From positions 1-28,043 of the forward strand of contig CBDUUV010000020.1 of NCBI GenBank assembly GCA_965370495.1: 28,043 bases of DNA, given 5' to 3'. Shown here piece by piece: positions 7,538 through 14,656 of the stretch (the first letter of the stretch is position 1; every line of letters starts with the position of its first letter). The position numbers were made by a program, and so were the translations under genes. Below the pieces are notes generated by a model. It saw only the letters and a program-made list of their open reading frames with translations, had not been told where the DNA came from and ran no database searches. Source of the DNA: Krumholzibacterium sp965370495 (lineage in GTDB: Bacteria > Krumholzibacteriota > Krumholzibacteriia > Krumholzibacteriales > Krumholzibacteriaceae).

Positions 7538-9703
7538 TCAGCTTCTCCCCTTACCAAAACTCAGTTCCAATGTTGCTTTCCTTGTCGCCCCTGCGGCCAA
7601 TCCGCCGGACCCGGTTTTGAGCAATTTGCAATAAAGTTTTACCAGGCTGCCCTGTTTTGCCGCACATCCTGGAGCAGGTGATTGCTTCCTGACGATACCG
7701 TAACCTTCTATTCGGCTTTTCAGTCCGCATTCAAGAAGCATCCTTCTCGCTTTACGAATCGACAGCCCCCTGAGATCCGGCACGGAAACGTCACTCATCC
7801 GACCTGTATCATCACATCGAAATGACAGGTATACGGAATCACCTGAGCTTATCAGTGTCCCGGGGCCTGGTACCTGGGAATAGACCTCCCCATCTGTACG
7901 CGAGTAACATATTTGTATTTTTCTGTCAGATGACAACCTTTCAGCCTCTGAAACCGCAAGCCGCAGAAAGTTCGGAGCTCTTATATCTTTCTTTTCTTCA
8001 TATCCGATTGCTATATCATTCCCGTTCCCATAGGCAAAAATATCTGTCGACAGGTTGATTCCCTCCATAATTTTTCTGAAAACAACAGCTGAAGAGATCC
8101 CTCCGTAGTGGTACTCTGCATCGGGTTCATCAAGCATTACGAAGCAGACGAGTCTTGGATCGTCCGCGGGAGCAAAACCTATGAAACTGGCGATATATTT
8201 ATCTTCGATATAGCGTCGCCCGTCTGATTTCTGTGCCGTACCTGTTTTCCCCGCCACTTCTACGCCATCAACTGCGGCTTCGCCACCCGTTCCCTCTTCG
8301 ACCGCATCCTTGCAGAAATCAACAAGCGTCTCTACAGTACGGGGTGAAAATACCCTCCTGACTTCGACAACTGGATAATCACGGACTTCCCTGTTCAGGG
8401 GATCCATCACATGTGTAACAACCCGCGGGACGAGAAGCCTGCCTCCATTGGCAACCGCACAATATGCCATCACCATCTGCAGCGGCGTTACACCTATTTC
8501 CTGGCCGATGGCGATACTGGGAAGTGACCTGCTGGACCACAGGGAAAGCTTTCTCAGGTGTCCCTTGGATTCGGCGGGAAGATCGATACCGGTCCTGCTG
8601 CCGAAACCCATCCTCAGCAGAAAACTGTAAAAGTCACGTTTTTCAACATCTTTTACAGCTTTGATTGTACATATATTGCTCGAATGTACGAAAGATTCCT
8701 TGAAAGTCATCCAGCCGAATGGATGGTCATCACTGAATTTTCCAAAATCAAATCTGGCAGTACCCTGTTCACCGTAAAAGACATCGTACGGTTCCACCAT
8801 CCCCGATTCCAGAAGGAAAGCGTCCGTTATCAGTTTGAATGTCGAGCCGGGTTCGTACATACAACTGGCGGAGTACAGATGAGCGTCATGATATGGTTCA
8901 GTCCCCTTCTTCCCACTTGTACCCTGCTTCTCGGAGATCGCTATTATATTGCCGTTTTGAGGGTCAGCCACGATCGCTACTCCACCGACCGCCCCATACC
9001 TGCCTACCGCTTGTTCGAGTTCGAAATCGACGATCGACTGGATCCTGGAATCGATCGTCAGATAGAGGTCGTTACCGTCGACAGGCTTCTTTCCGGGAGC
9101 ATTAACCGGTATGAACAGTTGGTCCATGGCATCCCTGTTCTTGAGCAACCACCCGTCGATTCCACAAAGATACTCCTGGAACGCCACCTCTATTCCTCCA
9201 GTGCCAATCCCTTTATCGTCTATCGATCCAATGAAACCCGGGGCTATCGAACTCAACGGATTAAGTCTTTCAGGTTTCAAATCGATTTTGATTCCGGACA
9301 GGGACGAAAGCCTCGCTTCCTGTTCGCCTGTCAGGCACAGATCCTTTCCGAGAAGAAAATAGCTGTCCTTCCTTTTGAGAATGCGTTTGATCGAAGACCT
9401 CGTTTTTCCAAGCACGCTTGCCAGGTATTCAGCGGCATCGTCATTCACGGGAAAATCAATCTGTGTTATTCCGATCGTATACGTCTTGTGCGACACCGCC
9501 ACGGGATATCCATTCCGGTCGAATATACGCCCGCGCCTGGCAGGCCATTTTGTTTCGAAATGCCACTGATTTTCGGCAAGTTCGTTATACAAACGGTGCC
9601 TGAATACCTGGACCTGAATTATACGATAGAAGAGAACACAGACAATTACAGCTGCAAAGACCGATACAAGACGTAAGCGCCATTTTGGGAATCTGATCGA
9701 CAT
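7538..9703 (-). CDS. ftsI: FtsI-type class B penicillin-binding protein with two C-terminal PASTA domains
   Basis: Septal transpeptidase that cross-links peptidoglycan, anchored by one N-terminal helix (about residues 11-31). The dimerisation domain begins with ARRGRIFDRNG. In 722-residue numbering (counting the TTG codon at 9706 as residue 1) the transpeptidase motifs are SxxK at Ser288-Thr-Phe-Lys291, SxN at Ser342-Ser-Asn344 and KTG at 487-489. The tail has two PASTA-like repeats: about 578-630, and about 640-694 beginning VPDLRGLSIRKARRMLLECGL. This makes it longer than E. coli FtsI (588 aa). ATG 9703 is preferred (GGAG 5 bases upstream, TGATG overlap with the ftsL stop). The next gene, murE, starts on the base after the stop. 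Confidence 0.94.
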   Translation of the reverse strand: MSIRFPKWRLRLVSVFAAVIVCVLFYRIIQVQVFRHRLYNELAENQWHFETKWPARRGRIFDRNGYPVAVSHKTYTIGITQIDFPVNDDAAEYLASVLGKTRSSIKRILKRKDSYFLLGKDLCLTGEQEARLSSLSGIKIDLKPERLNPLSSIAPGFIGSIDDKGIGTGGIEVAFQEYLCGIDGWLLKNRDAMDQLFIPVNAPGKKPVDGNDLYLTIDSRIQSIVDFELEQAVGRYGAVGGVAIVADPQNGNIIAISEKQGTSGKKGTEPYHDAHLYSASCMYEPGSTFKLITDAFLLESGMVEPYDVFYGEQGTARFDFGKFSDDHPFGWMTFKESFVHSSNICTIKAVKDVEKRDFYSFLLRMGFGSRTGIDLPAESKGHLRKLSLWSSRSLPSIAIGQEIGVTPLQMVMAYCAVANGGRLLVPRVVTHVMDPLNREVRDYPVVEVRRVFSPRTVETLVDFCKDAVEEGTGGEAAVDGVEVAGKTGTAQKSDGRRYIEDKYIASFIGFAPADDPRLVCFVMLDEPDAEYHYGGISSAVVFRKIMEGINLSTDIFAYGNGNDIAIGYEEKKDIRAPNFLRLAVSEAERLSSDRKIQICYSRTDGEVYSQVPGPGTLISSGDSVYLSFRCDDTGRMSDVSVPDLRGLSIRKARRMLLECGLKSRIEGYGIVRKQSPAPGCAAKQGSLVKLYCKLLKTGSGGLAAGATRKATLELSFGKGRS

Positions 9704-10128
9704 CAACGCTCCGGTTTTCCTGGCGGTATGGTTATCCCGATTTCAGCTGCCTGTGCCTGAGCCCAGAAGACAGCCTCGTTTTTGAACTGCCTGCGATCAT
9801 TGTACAAAGCCACTCTGCTTATCTCTCTTGAAAATCCTGCTCTTAACCCCTGGTCCAGGACAAGAGGAATGATCCTCTCGTGCGAGGAGAGCCTGTCATA
9901 CTCCGCTGTCAGAAATATCTTTTCCTCACTGAGCATTTCCTTCGTATCAACCCCTTCACTAATCATGGCTGACAGAGTGTCGAAATGAACATGAAGCGAA
10001 ATATACAACATCACGAGACTGGAGAAGAACCCCAGGATAAGCAGGAAATTGAGAGGACTCAATCTTCCTTCAAGTGTTCTTCTGATCACCATCGAAACAA
10101 TGGTCACATAATCGGTGCGGGCTCTCAT
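9703..10128 (-). CDS. ftsL: FtsL-like division protein
   Basis: Small bitopic protein of 141 aa. It has a basic cytoplasmic N-terminus of about 26 residues, one hydrophobic helix (about 27-47, LNFLLILGFFSSLVMLYISL) and an extracytoplasmic part with heptad-like leucines followed by a segment resembling the end of FtsL family members. FtsL proteins form the FtsQLB scaffold that activates FtsWI. Sequence similarity is weak by nature. The call rests on size, topology and its place between rsmH and ftsI. ATG 10128 follows the rsmH stop by one base, with GAAAGG 7 bases upstream. The tail after about residue 105 is unusually long and rich in Ala/Gln/Pro. Confidence 0.75.
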   Translation of the reverse strand: MRARTDYVTIVSMVIRRTLEGRLSPLNFLLILGFFSSLVMLYISLHVHFDTLSAMISEGVDTKEMLSEEKIFLTAEYDRLSSHERIIPLVLDQGLRAGFSREISRVALYNDRRQFKNEAVFWAQAQAAEIGITIPPGKPER

Positions 10129-10129
10129 T

Positions 10130-11038
10130 TTACAACCTTTCTGCCACGCGGAGCTTTGCGCTCCTCGACCTTGGGTTCTGTTCGACTTCTTCCTGAACCG
10201 GAATTAAGGGGCGTTTCGTCAGTATCTTTAATGTCGGTTCCCTCCCGCAATTGCACCGGGGAAAATCAGAAGGACAGACACACCCCTTTTCTTCCCCCCT
10301 GAAAAAATCTTTCACGATACGGTCTTCGAGTGAATGGTAACTCATCACTACCAGACGGCCCCCCGGCAAAAGCAAATCTGTCGCTATTGGAAGAAACCGT
10401 TTGAGATTTTCGAGCTCATCATTAGTCCATATTCTGAAGGCCTGAAAAACACGCGACAGCGAAGAAAACAATTTTCTTTGCGGTACAATTTTCTCCACGA
10501 TAGAACGAAGATCGGAGGTCCGAGTTAACTCCGACCTTTTCCTGACACTTACAATCTCATGTGCGATCGCTCTGCTCTTCCTTTCTTCTCCATAATCCCG
10601 GAGGATCCGATTAATCTCTCTTTCATCCCCGGTTGCGAACAGCTCACGAACTGAACGGCCTTCCCCACCCATACACATATCCAGCGGCCCGTCATCCATG
10701 TAGCTGAAACCTCTTTTTCTATCAGAGATCTGGAATGAAGAAAGTCCCAGGTCAAGGAGGAAACCGTTGTACTTCTTACCTGTCAGGAATCTGTCAATAG
10801 CCCCGAAATTGCCGCAGATATATTTCACCCTGTCACCGAACTTCCCGAGCCGCTTTCGTGCCTCGTCCAGAGCTTCTTCATCCCTGTCTATACCGATGAT
10901 CCGCAAACCGTTTCCCGCAGCCTCGAACATCTTCAAAGAGTGACCACCCAGTCCCAGCGTACAGTCCACGTATATGCCTTCCAGTTCAGTCAAAAGAAAC
11001 CTGATAACGGGTTCAATCATCACAGGGTCATGCTGCAC
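10130..11038 (-). CDS. rsmH: RsmH (MraW), 16S rRNA m4C1402 methyltransferase
   Basis: SAM-dependent N4-methyltransferase acting on C1402 of 16S rRNA, encoded in dcw clusters almost universally. From GTG 11038 it has 302 aa starting VQHDPVMIEPV, matching the H-x-PVM start of the family. Motifs: VDCTLGLGGHS (SAM loop), GIDRDEEALDEA, LDLGLSSFQISD, RVFQAFRIWTNDEL and VVMSYHSLEDRIVK. A cysteine cluster (CVCPSDFPRCNC) lies near the C-terminus, as in many homologues. GGGGTG 8 bases before GTG 11038 supports this start; TTG 11062 is an in-frame alternative. It overlaps the upstream STAS gene by 19 bases. Confidence 0.96.
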   Translation of the reverse strand: MQHDPVMIEPVIRFLLTELEGIYVDCTLGLGGHSLKMFEAAGNGLRIIGIDRDEEALDEARKRLGKFGDRVKYICGNFGAIDRFLTGKKYNGFLLDLGLSSFQISDRKRGFSYMDDGPLDMCMGGEGRSVRELFATGDEREINRILRDYGEERKSRAIAHEIVSVRKRSELTRTSDLRSIVEKIVPQRKLFSSLSRVFQAFRIWTNDELENLKRFLPIATDLLLPGGRLVVMSYHSLEDRIVKDFFRGEEKGCVCPSDFPRCNCGREPTLKILTKRPLIPVQEEVEQNPRSRSAKLRVAERL

Positions 11039-11433
11039 TGTTTCCGCACCCCATTTGAGCAACTTCCAACCAGGTCTTTCGAGACCAAAGGCAGCAGTTC
11101 TCCATACTCAGCCATCATGTAGCCAAAAGCCTTTCTCCAGTCAGAAAAAATCGGAATCATGTTTTTCCCGTGAACGAAAGCAAAAATATCCAGGAGATAA
11201 TCGTTGAGTCCACTGAGCACAACATTCGGGCTTTCGGTAAACCAGTCTTCAAATATCTCGAACACGTGATAATCGACATGCTCAACTCCCTGAAAATCCA
11301 GGATATAGTAGCCGCATGAAAAACCTGGAGTGTGCCCAAGAAATTGAAGCAGCATCAATGCATCTGTCTGTTCTACAACCCCCGACAGCCTGAATATCGA
11401 GACTCCATGCTGTTCTGTGCGATATATCCTCAT
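11020..11433 (-). CDS. STAS-domain protein embedded in the dcw cluster
   Basis: A 137-aa protein between mraZ and rsmH, a position normally empty. The pattern fits a STAS (anti-sigma-factor-antagonist-like) fold: an initial strand with IFRLSGVVEQTDA, then a helix, then YYILDFQGVEHVDYHVFEIFEDW, then NVVLSGLNDYLLDIFAFVHG and IPIFSDWRKAF. In canonical SpoIIAA-type proteins the third strand ends in D-S-x-G with a phosphorylated Ser. Here it is Asp54-Tyr55-His56-Val57, so the usual acceptor is absent. ATG 11433 has AGGGGA 6 bases upstream and lies 15 bases after the mraZ stop. The last residues overlap rsmH, implying co-translation. Assignment is from pattern only; a function in division or wall regulation is inference. 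Confidence 0.72.
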   Translation of the reverse strand: MRIYRTEQHGVSIFRLSGVVEQTDALMLLQFLGHTPGFSCGYYILDFQGVEHVDYHVFEIFEDWFTESPNVVLSGLNDYLLDIFAFVHGKNMIPIFSDWRKAFGYMMAEYGELLPLVSKDLVGSCSNGVRKQCSMTL

Positions 11434-11448
11434 AACCGTTCCCCTGAT

Positions 11449-11883
11449 CTAATATTCCCAATCACCTTCGAGGAAGGCATCGTCACCTTCCATACTCATC
11501 TTTCTGTGATCTTCCGGAGCCCAGATCTCCATATAATCAAGAACACCGACAACAACTACTTTTCCGGGATTACCAATCGACTCGATAAAAGCAGCCGGGA
11601 CAGCTATTCTTCCCGACTTGTCCATTTCTACAGTACGTGATTTTCGACTGTAAAAACGGATGTACTGTCTTTTTTCCGGGCCCGGCGGAAGCTCATGGAG
11701 CTTTTTGACCACTACTTCGTCCCACTCTCTGAGCGGATAGAGGTTGAGGCATCTCTCTTTCCCCATGCTGAGGACAAAGATATTTCCCAATGTTTCGGAA
11801 ACGAGGCGCCGGAACCTGGCAGGTATCATCAACCTGCCCTTTGAATCAAGTGTACAATCGAAGTTTCCCAAGAAGTTCTGCAT
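11449..11883 (-). CDS. mraZ: MraZ, AbrB-fold transcriptional regulator of the dcw operon
   Basis: First gene of the dcw cluster, 144 aa. It has the two tandem swapped-hairpin (AbrB/MraZ) units: DSKGRLMIPARFR near the N-terminus and DKSGRIAVPAAF in the second half. MraZ forms oligomeric rings and binds TGGGN direct repeats to repress its own promoter in E. coli. Matching repeats lie upstream here (11963-12007). ATG 11883 starts the conserved MQNFLGNFDCTLDSKGR. No strong ribosome site is seen: the best match, AGGA, is about 13 bases upstream, in contrast to most genes in the window. The leader from the predicted promoter is about 95 bases. Confidence 0.97.
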   Translation of the reverse strand: MQNFLGNFDCTLDSKGRLMIPARFRRLVSETLGNIFVLSMGKERCLNLYPLREWDEVVVKKLHELPPGPEKRQYIRFYSRKSRTVEMDKSGRIAVPAAFIESIGNPGKVVVVGVLDYMEIWAPEDHRKMSMEGDDAFLEGDWEY

Positions 11884-11962
11884 ATGTTGTCTCAGATCCT
11901 GTTCCCGATCGATTCTCGACCGACCGAACTGTATGTCTTGAAAACCTTTTCAACCATTTCGG

Positions 11963-12007
11963 CCCCAACATCTACCATTGCGTCCCACTTTATCCCATTT
12001 TCTCCCA
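11963..12007 (-). promoter_or_regulatory. Array of five MraZ boxes in 10-bp register
   Basis: Minus-strand boxes are TGGGA 12007-12003, TGGGA 11997-11993, TGGGA 11987-11983, TGGTA 11977-11973 and TGGGG 11967-11963. Each is separated by exactly 5 bases. A sixth, weaker TGGTT at 11956-11952 is one base out of phase. TGGGN-N5 repeats are the established MraZ operator in E. coli, usually with three copies. The array covers the -10, the spacer and the start-site region of the predicted promoter. Confidence 0.8.
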
Positions 12008-12016
12008 CCATGTCAA
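11987..12016 (-). promoter_or_regulatory. Predicted sigma70-like promoter of mraZ/dcw
   Basis: Minus strand: TTGACA (12016-12011), a perfect -35. It is followed by TAAAGT (11992-11987, 18-base spacer) or GATAAA (11994-11989, 16-base spacer) as -10, each 4 of 6 to consensus. One MraZ box lies between the elements and another overlaps the -10 region, as expected for an autorepressed promoter. The start site would be near 11980. Confidence 0.65.
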
Positions 12017-12127
12017 GAGAAAATATCCATTTCCATCATTATTTATTGAATTTTATCTTATTGTTATTACAGCAGTTACCTGGTGTCTTAAAATAAACTT
12101 TAGAAAGGCCGGGAGTTTTTTATGATT

Positions 12128-12142
12128 TCCCACTTTCTCCCA
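12128..12142 (-). promoter_or_regulatory. Upstream pair of MraZ-like boxes
   Basis: Two further TGGGA boxes (12142-12138 and 12132-12128) with the same 5-base spacing, about 125 bases upstream of the promoter array and just after the methyltransferase stop. The stretch TGGGAGAAAxTGGGA is the same 15 bases as at 12007-11993 apart from one position. It may be an auxiliary operator allowing looping, or one acting on read-through transcription. The rest of the 282-base intergenic region (11884-12165) is AT-rich, with no terminator hairpin that I can recognise. Confidence 0.55.
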
Positions 12143-12165
12143 TTCATATCGGCAAAAGTAAATCT

Positions 12166-12966
12166 CTACCGTTTTATTGCAGAGACGACAAGCGTGCTTC
12201 CCAGGGACCGGACAAGCGGAAGATGCTCCAATACCGTCTCGAAACCCCTGCAGACAGGAAAGAAAAGATCCGGAACCGATTTCCATGTAAAAATGATTTT
12301 TTTTATCATAGTAACCTCGAACCCTTCTTTTTCGAGCAGGGTTCTTATCACTCCGGCAGTTGCCGGCCTGTGATAACTGTATGGATGGTAATCATCCCTT
12401 TTCACATCATTAACCGGGTAACACATCGGGGGAAAAAGTTTTTTTAGCGCAGGTAACCTCATAATAATTCTTTTTCCGATCTCTACAAGAGAATAGTAGT
12501 TAGGTGTAGACAGAATGAAACTGCCTCCCGGAGCCAGGACCCTCGCTACTTCTTTCACGGCGTTTACCCTGTCAGGATAAAAAACATGCTCGAATGTCTC
12601 GACAGCAGTCACTGAATCGAACACTCCGGCTGCAAAAGGAAGAGCGCTCATGTCGGCCCCAATAAGCCTGCTCGAATATCCGTTTGCTTCCGCGATCCTC
12701 GTAGCGGCGAAAAAATCGTCCTGCACGATATCGATACCATAGGTATCAAATCCTCTCGATCTGAGAAGAAAAAGGTTGTACCCCCAACCACAACCTATAT
12801 CGAGGGCTCTACCGCTTGTCGATCCCCGGATCATCCCCGTAACCGTCACGAAACGCCTTCTGCTGAGGTACCGCCTCGCCCTGCTTCCGAGAAACCAGTT
12901 TTTCAGCAGGCTCGGAAGTCTGTCTTCGGGAATATTATCCGGTATAACAGGTTCGGGTATATTCAC
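12166..12966 (-). CDS. SAM-dependent class I methyltransferase of the glycan cluster
   Basis: Protein of 266 aa from GTG 12966, or 268 from ATG 12972. I prefer GTG because AGGGG (12977-12973) stands 6 bases before it but touches the ATG. Motif I is LDIGCGWGYNLFLLRSRGF, followed by GIDIV, then GADMSALPFAAGVFDSV and EHVFYP with VLAPGGSFILSTPN. This is the Methyltransf_11/UbiE-like layout common in polysaccharide loci, where such enzymes O-methylate sugars or lipid carriers. The substrate cannot be read from sequence. It is the last gene of the polysaccharide series, 16 bases after the GT-C stop, and no terminator separates it clearly from the mraZ promoter region. Confidence 0.85.
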   Translation of the reverse strand: MNIPEPVIPDNIPEDRLPSLLKNWFLGSRARRYLSRRRFVTVTGMIRGSTSGRALDIGCGWGYNLFLLRSRGFDTYGIDIVQDDFFAATRIAEANGYSSRLIGADMSALPFAAGVFDSVTAVETFEHVFYPDRVNAVKEVARVLAPGGSFILSTPNYYSLVEIGKRIIMRLPALKKLFPPMCYPVNDVKRDDYHPYSYHRPATAGVIRTLLEKEGFEVTMIKKIIFTWKSVPDLFFPVCRGFETVLEHLPLVRSLGSTLVVSAIKR

Positions 12967-12982
12967 GTTCATCCCCTATTAA

Positions 12983-14560
12983 TTATCTCTCGCTGCTCTC
13001 CCGGATTTCCGCGGGCACACTCCGGGCTGCATCCAGACGATAAAGCACATAGGTCACCGGTTCCTGCCGCCTGATCCCCAGGTTAGGGACTACTCCGCTC
13101 AGTACCGGAGTAAAAAGAGTTCCACTAATTACTCTTCCGCTGAAACGCATCGGCTCCCTGTCGCGGTCCAGCATATAATCTGCGCCAAATTCCAGGTAGA
13201 GGCCCTCTTCTATCATCGTCTCATAATCTATTTTCGAACGTATCCTGTTGATCCCGGGAGTAACAAGGCCCCCAAGATCAAGGATCCTCCGGTTCGAATA
13301 ATAACCTATCGCTCCTATATCCGGAGCAGCGATGACATCTCCCGGATCAGAGTTTTCGGAAAGGTAGATTCCCATTCCGACAAGAACATCCTGAATCCCT
13401 TTCGAGAATTCCTTCGTCGGGTTCACAACGACAAGGTTCAGGAAAAGGATGTTCTGAATGATCACTGCCGCTGTAAATCCCGCCATCACCCATCTTCCCA
13501 CTGAAGGTGTTTTCAGGTAACGCCCGGAAAGCCTCGACACAGCAAGCACCCCGAGAACTATAACTGCTGGAGAAACCGGCACCAAATATCTCGACAGGAT
13601 CTGAAAATCAATCAGCACGTACGCGACAGGCAAAGCAAGGATCCACATGAGGATTAGAAATATACATGCACGATTACCGGCATTATCTATATAAAGAAGT
13701 TTTCGTTCACGTCTCAATCCTTTTACGAGAAGGAGAATAATTGCCGCGACAGGGATACCCACGCTTGCGGCCAGAATCTTCGCCGGCACAACCAACCTCT
13801 TGAGCAGGATCGTTGAAAACTCGATATGGCCTTGTTTGGCACCGGCGGTCAGTGGAAAAAACGTCCCCGTATGCCCTTTGATAATAATCAGCCAGATGAT
13901 CAACCCCGGCACAAATACCAGCAACCAGGCGAACCGCATCGACAACGGCCTGTCATCACGAATGATCAGAAATGAAAAAACAGCAAGCGGGAAAAGAAGC
14001 ATCGCTTCCGGCCTTACCAGGAATGCCAGGAACATCAGGAAACCGAACAGGAAAGAACGGGTATACGACACGACCACGCCCGGAGAGGCTGCAAAAACAG
14101 TTATTACCATGAAAACCGCAAGTGAAGTTTCCATACCTACTGCGGACCAGCGTACAAGCCATGCTTCCGATGCCATGATAAGGGCGGCCGCTGCCGCGGC
14201 CTGTCTGTTCATATCGAGTGCCAGCACCAAACGGTAGACCATGAATATGGAAGCAAGTCCGAAGAACAGGGACAGCACCCTGGTCCACACCAGCATATCG
14301 CCCCCCACCCTATGCACCAGGGCAAGGGAAAAAACCCAGAGGGGGCTGGTGGCTCCATAAGTCGGATCACCCCTGTTAAAAGAAAGTTCTCCCGCTTCTG
14401 CAAGGTTCTTCGCATACTGCATATGAATATATGTATCGTCTGTTATCGAACCTGCGAGAGGCAGTATAAGGATAATCATCAGAACTGCACAGGCTGCCGG
14501 TATCATATAGTCAATGCTTTTGAATCCCCTGCCACGGCCATGGGCTGAATCGTTGTTCAT
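12983..14560 (-). CDS. GT-C membrane glycosyltransferase (ArnT/PMT-like)
   Basis: Polytopic protein of 525 aa from ATG 14560, with AGGAGA 10 bases upstream. The frame continues to 14638. The first extracytoplasmic loop has TDDTYIHMQYAKNLAE, and then NRGDPTYGATSPLW. This acidic DD motif and the YGATSPLW segment are typical of GT-C enzymes that use polyprenyl-phosphate sugars outside the membrane. About ten hydrophobic helices follow, then a C-terminal soluble part with APDIGAIGYYSNRRILDLGG. The donor is plausibly made by the DPM1-like enzyme at 24264-24980. The acceptor is unknown. The 5' end holds an out-of-frame repeat (14528-14596), so the exact N-terminus is uncertain. Confidence 0.8.
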   Translation of the reverse strand: MNNDSAHGRGRGFKSIDYMIPAACAVLMIILILPLAGSITDDTYIHMQYAKNLAEAGELSFNRGDPTYGATSPLWVFSLALVHRVGGDMLVWTRVLSLFFGLASIFMVYRLVLALDMNRQAAAAAALIMASEAWLVRWSAVGMETSLAVFMVITVFAASPGVVVSYTRSFLFGFLMFLAFLVRPEAMLLFPLAVFSFLIIRDDRPLSMRFAWLLVFVPGLIIWLIIIKGHTGTFFPLTAGAKQGHIEFSTILLKRLVVPAKILAASVGIPVAAIILLLVKGLRRERKLLYIDNAGNRACIFLILMWILALPVAYVLIDFQILSRYLVPVSPAVIVLGVLAVSRLSGRYLKTPSVGRWVMAGFTAAVIIQNILFLNLVVVNPTKEFSKGIQDVLVGMGIYLSENSDPGDVIAAPDIGAIGYYSNRRILDLGGLVTPGINRIRSKIDYETMIEEGLYLEFGADYMLDRDREPMRFSGRVISGTLFTPVLSGVVPNLGIRRQEPVTYVLYRLDAARSVPAEIRESSER

Positions 14561-14596
14561 CTTTTCTTCATCTCCTGCCACGGCCATGGGCTGAAT
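14528..14596. repeat. Direct repeat, 23 bp, copies 46 bp apart, at the GT-C gene start
   Basis: The same 23 bases occur at 14528-14550 and 14574-14596 on the plus strand, beginning cctgccacggcc and ending gggctgaat. The offset of 46 is not a multiple of three, so the copies encode different peptides (QPMAVAGDE and SAHGRGRGF). The repeat-borne AGGAGA is the best ribosome site for ATG 14560. It looks like a small tandem duplication. Confidence 0.9.
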
Positions 14597-14656
14597 TGCC
14601 GTTCGTTTTCTGTACACCATACCGGATACACGGCGCAAACCGGCAATATCCGGATT

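Noticed and set aside
8558..9676. A 372-codon open frame on the plus strand.
   Set aside because: It is antisense to the ftsI gene, has no recognisable motif or ribosome site, and follows from the codon bias of the opposite strand.
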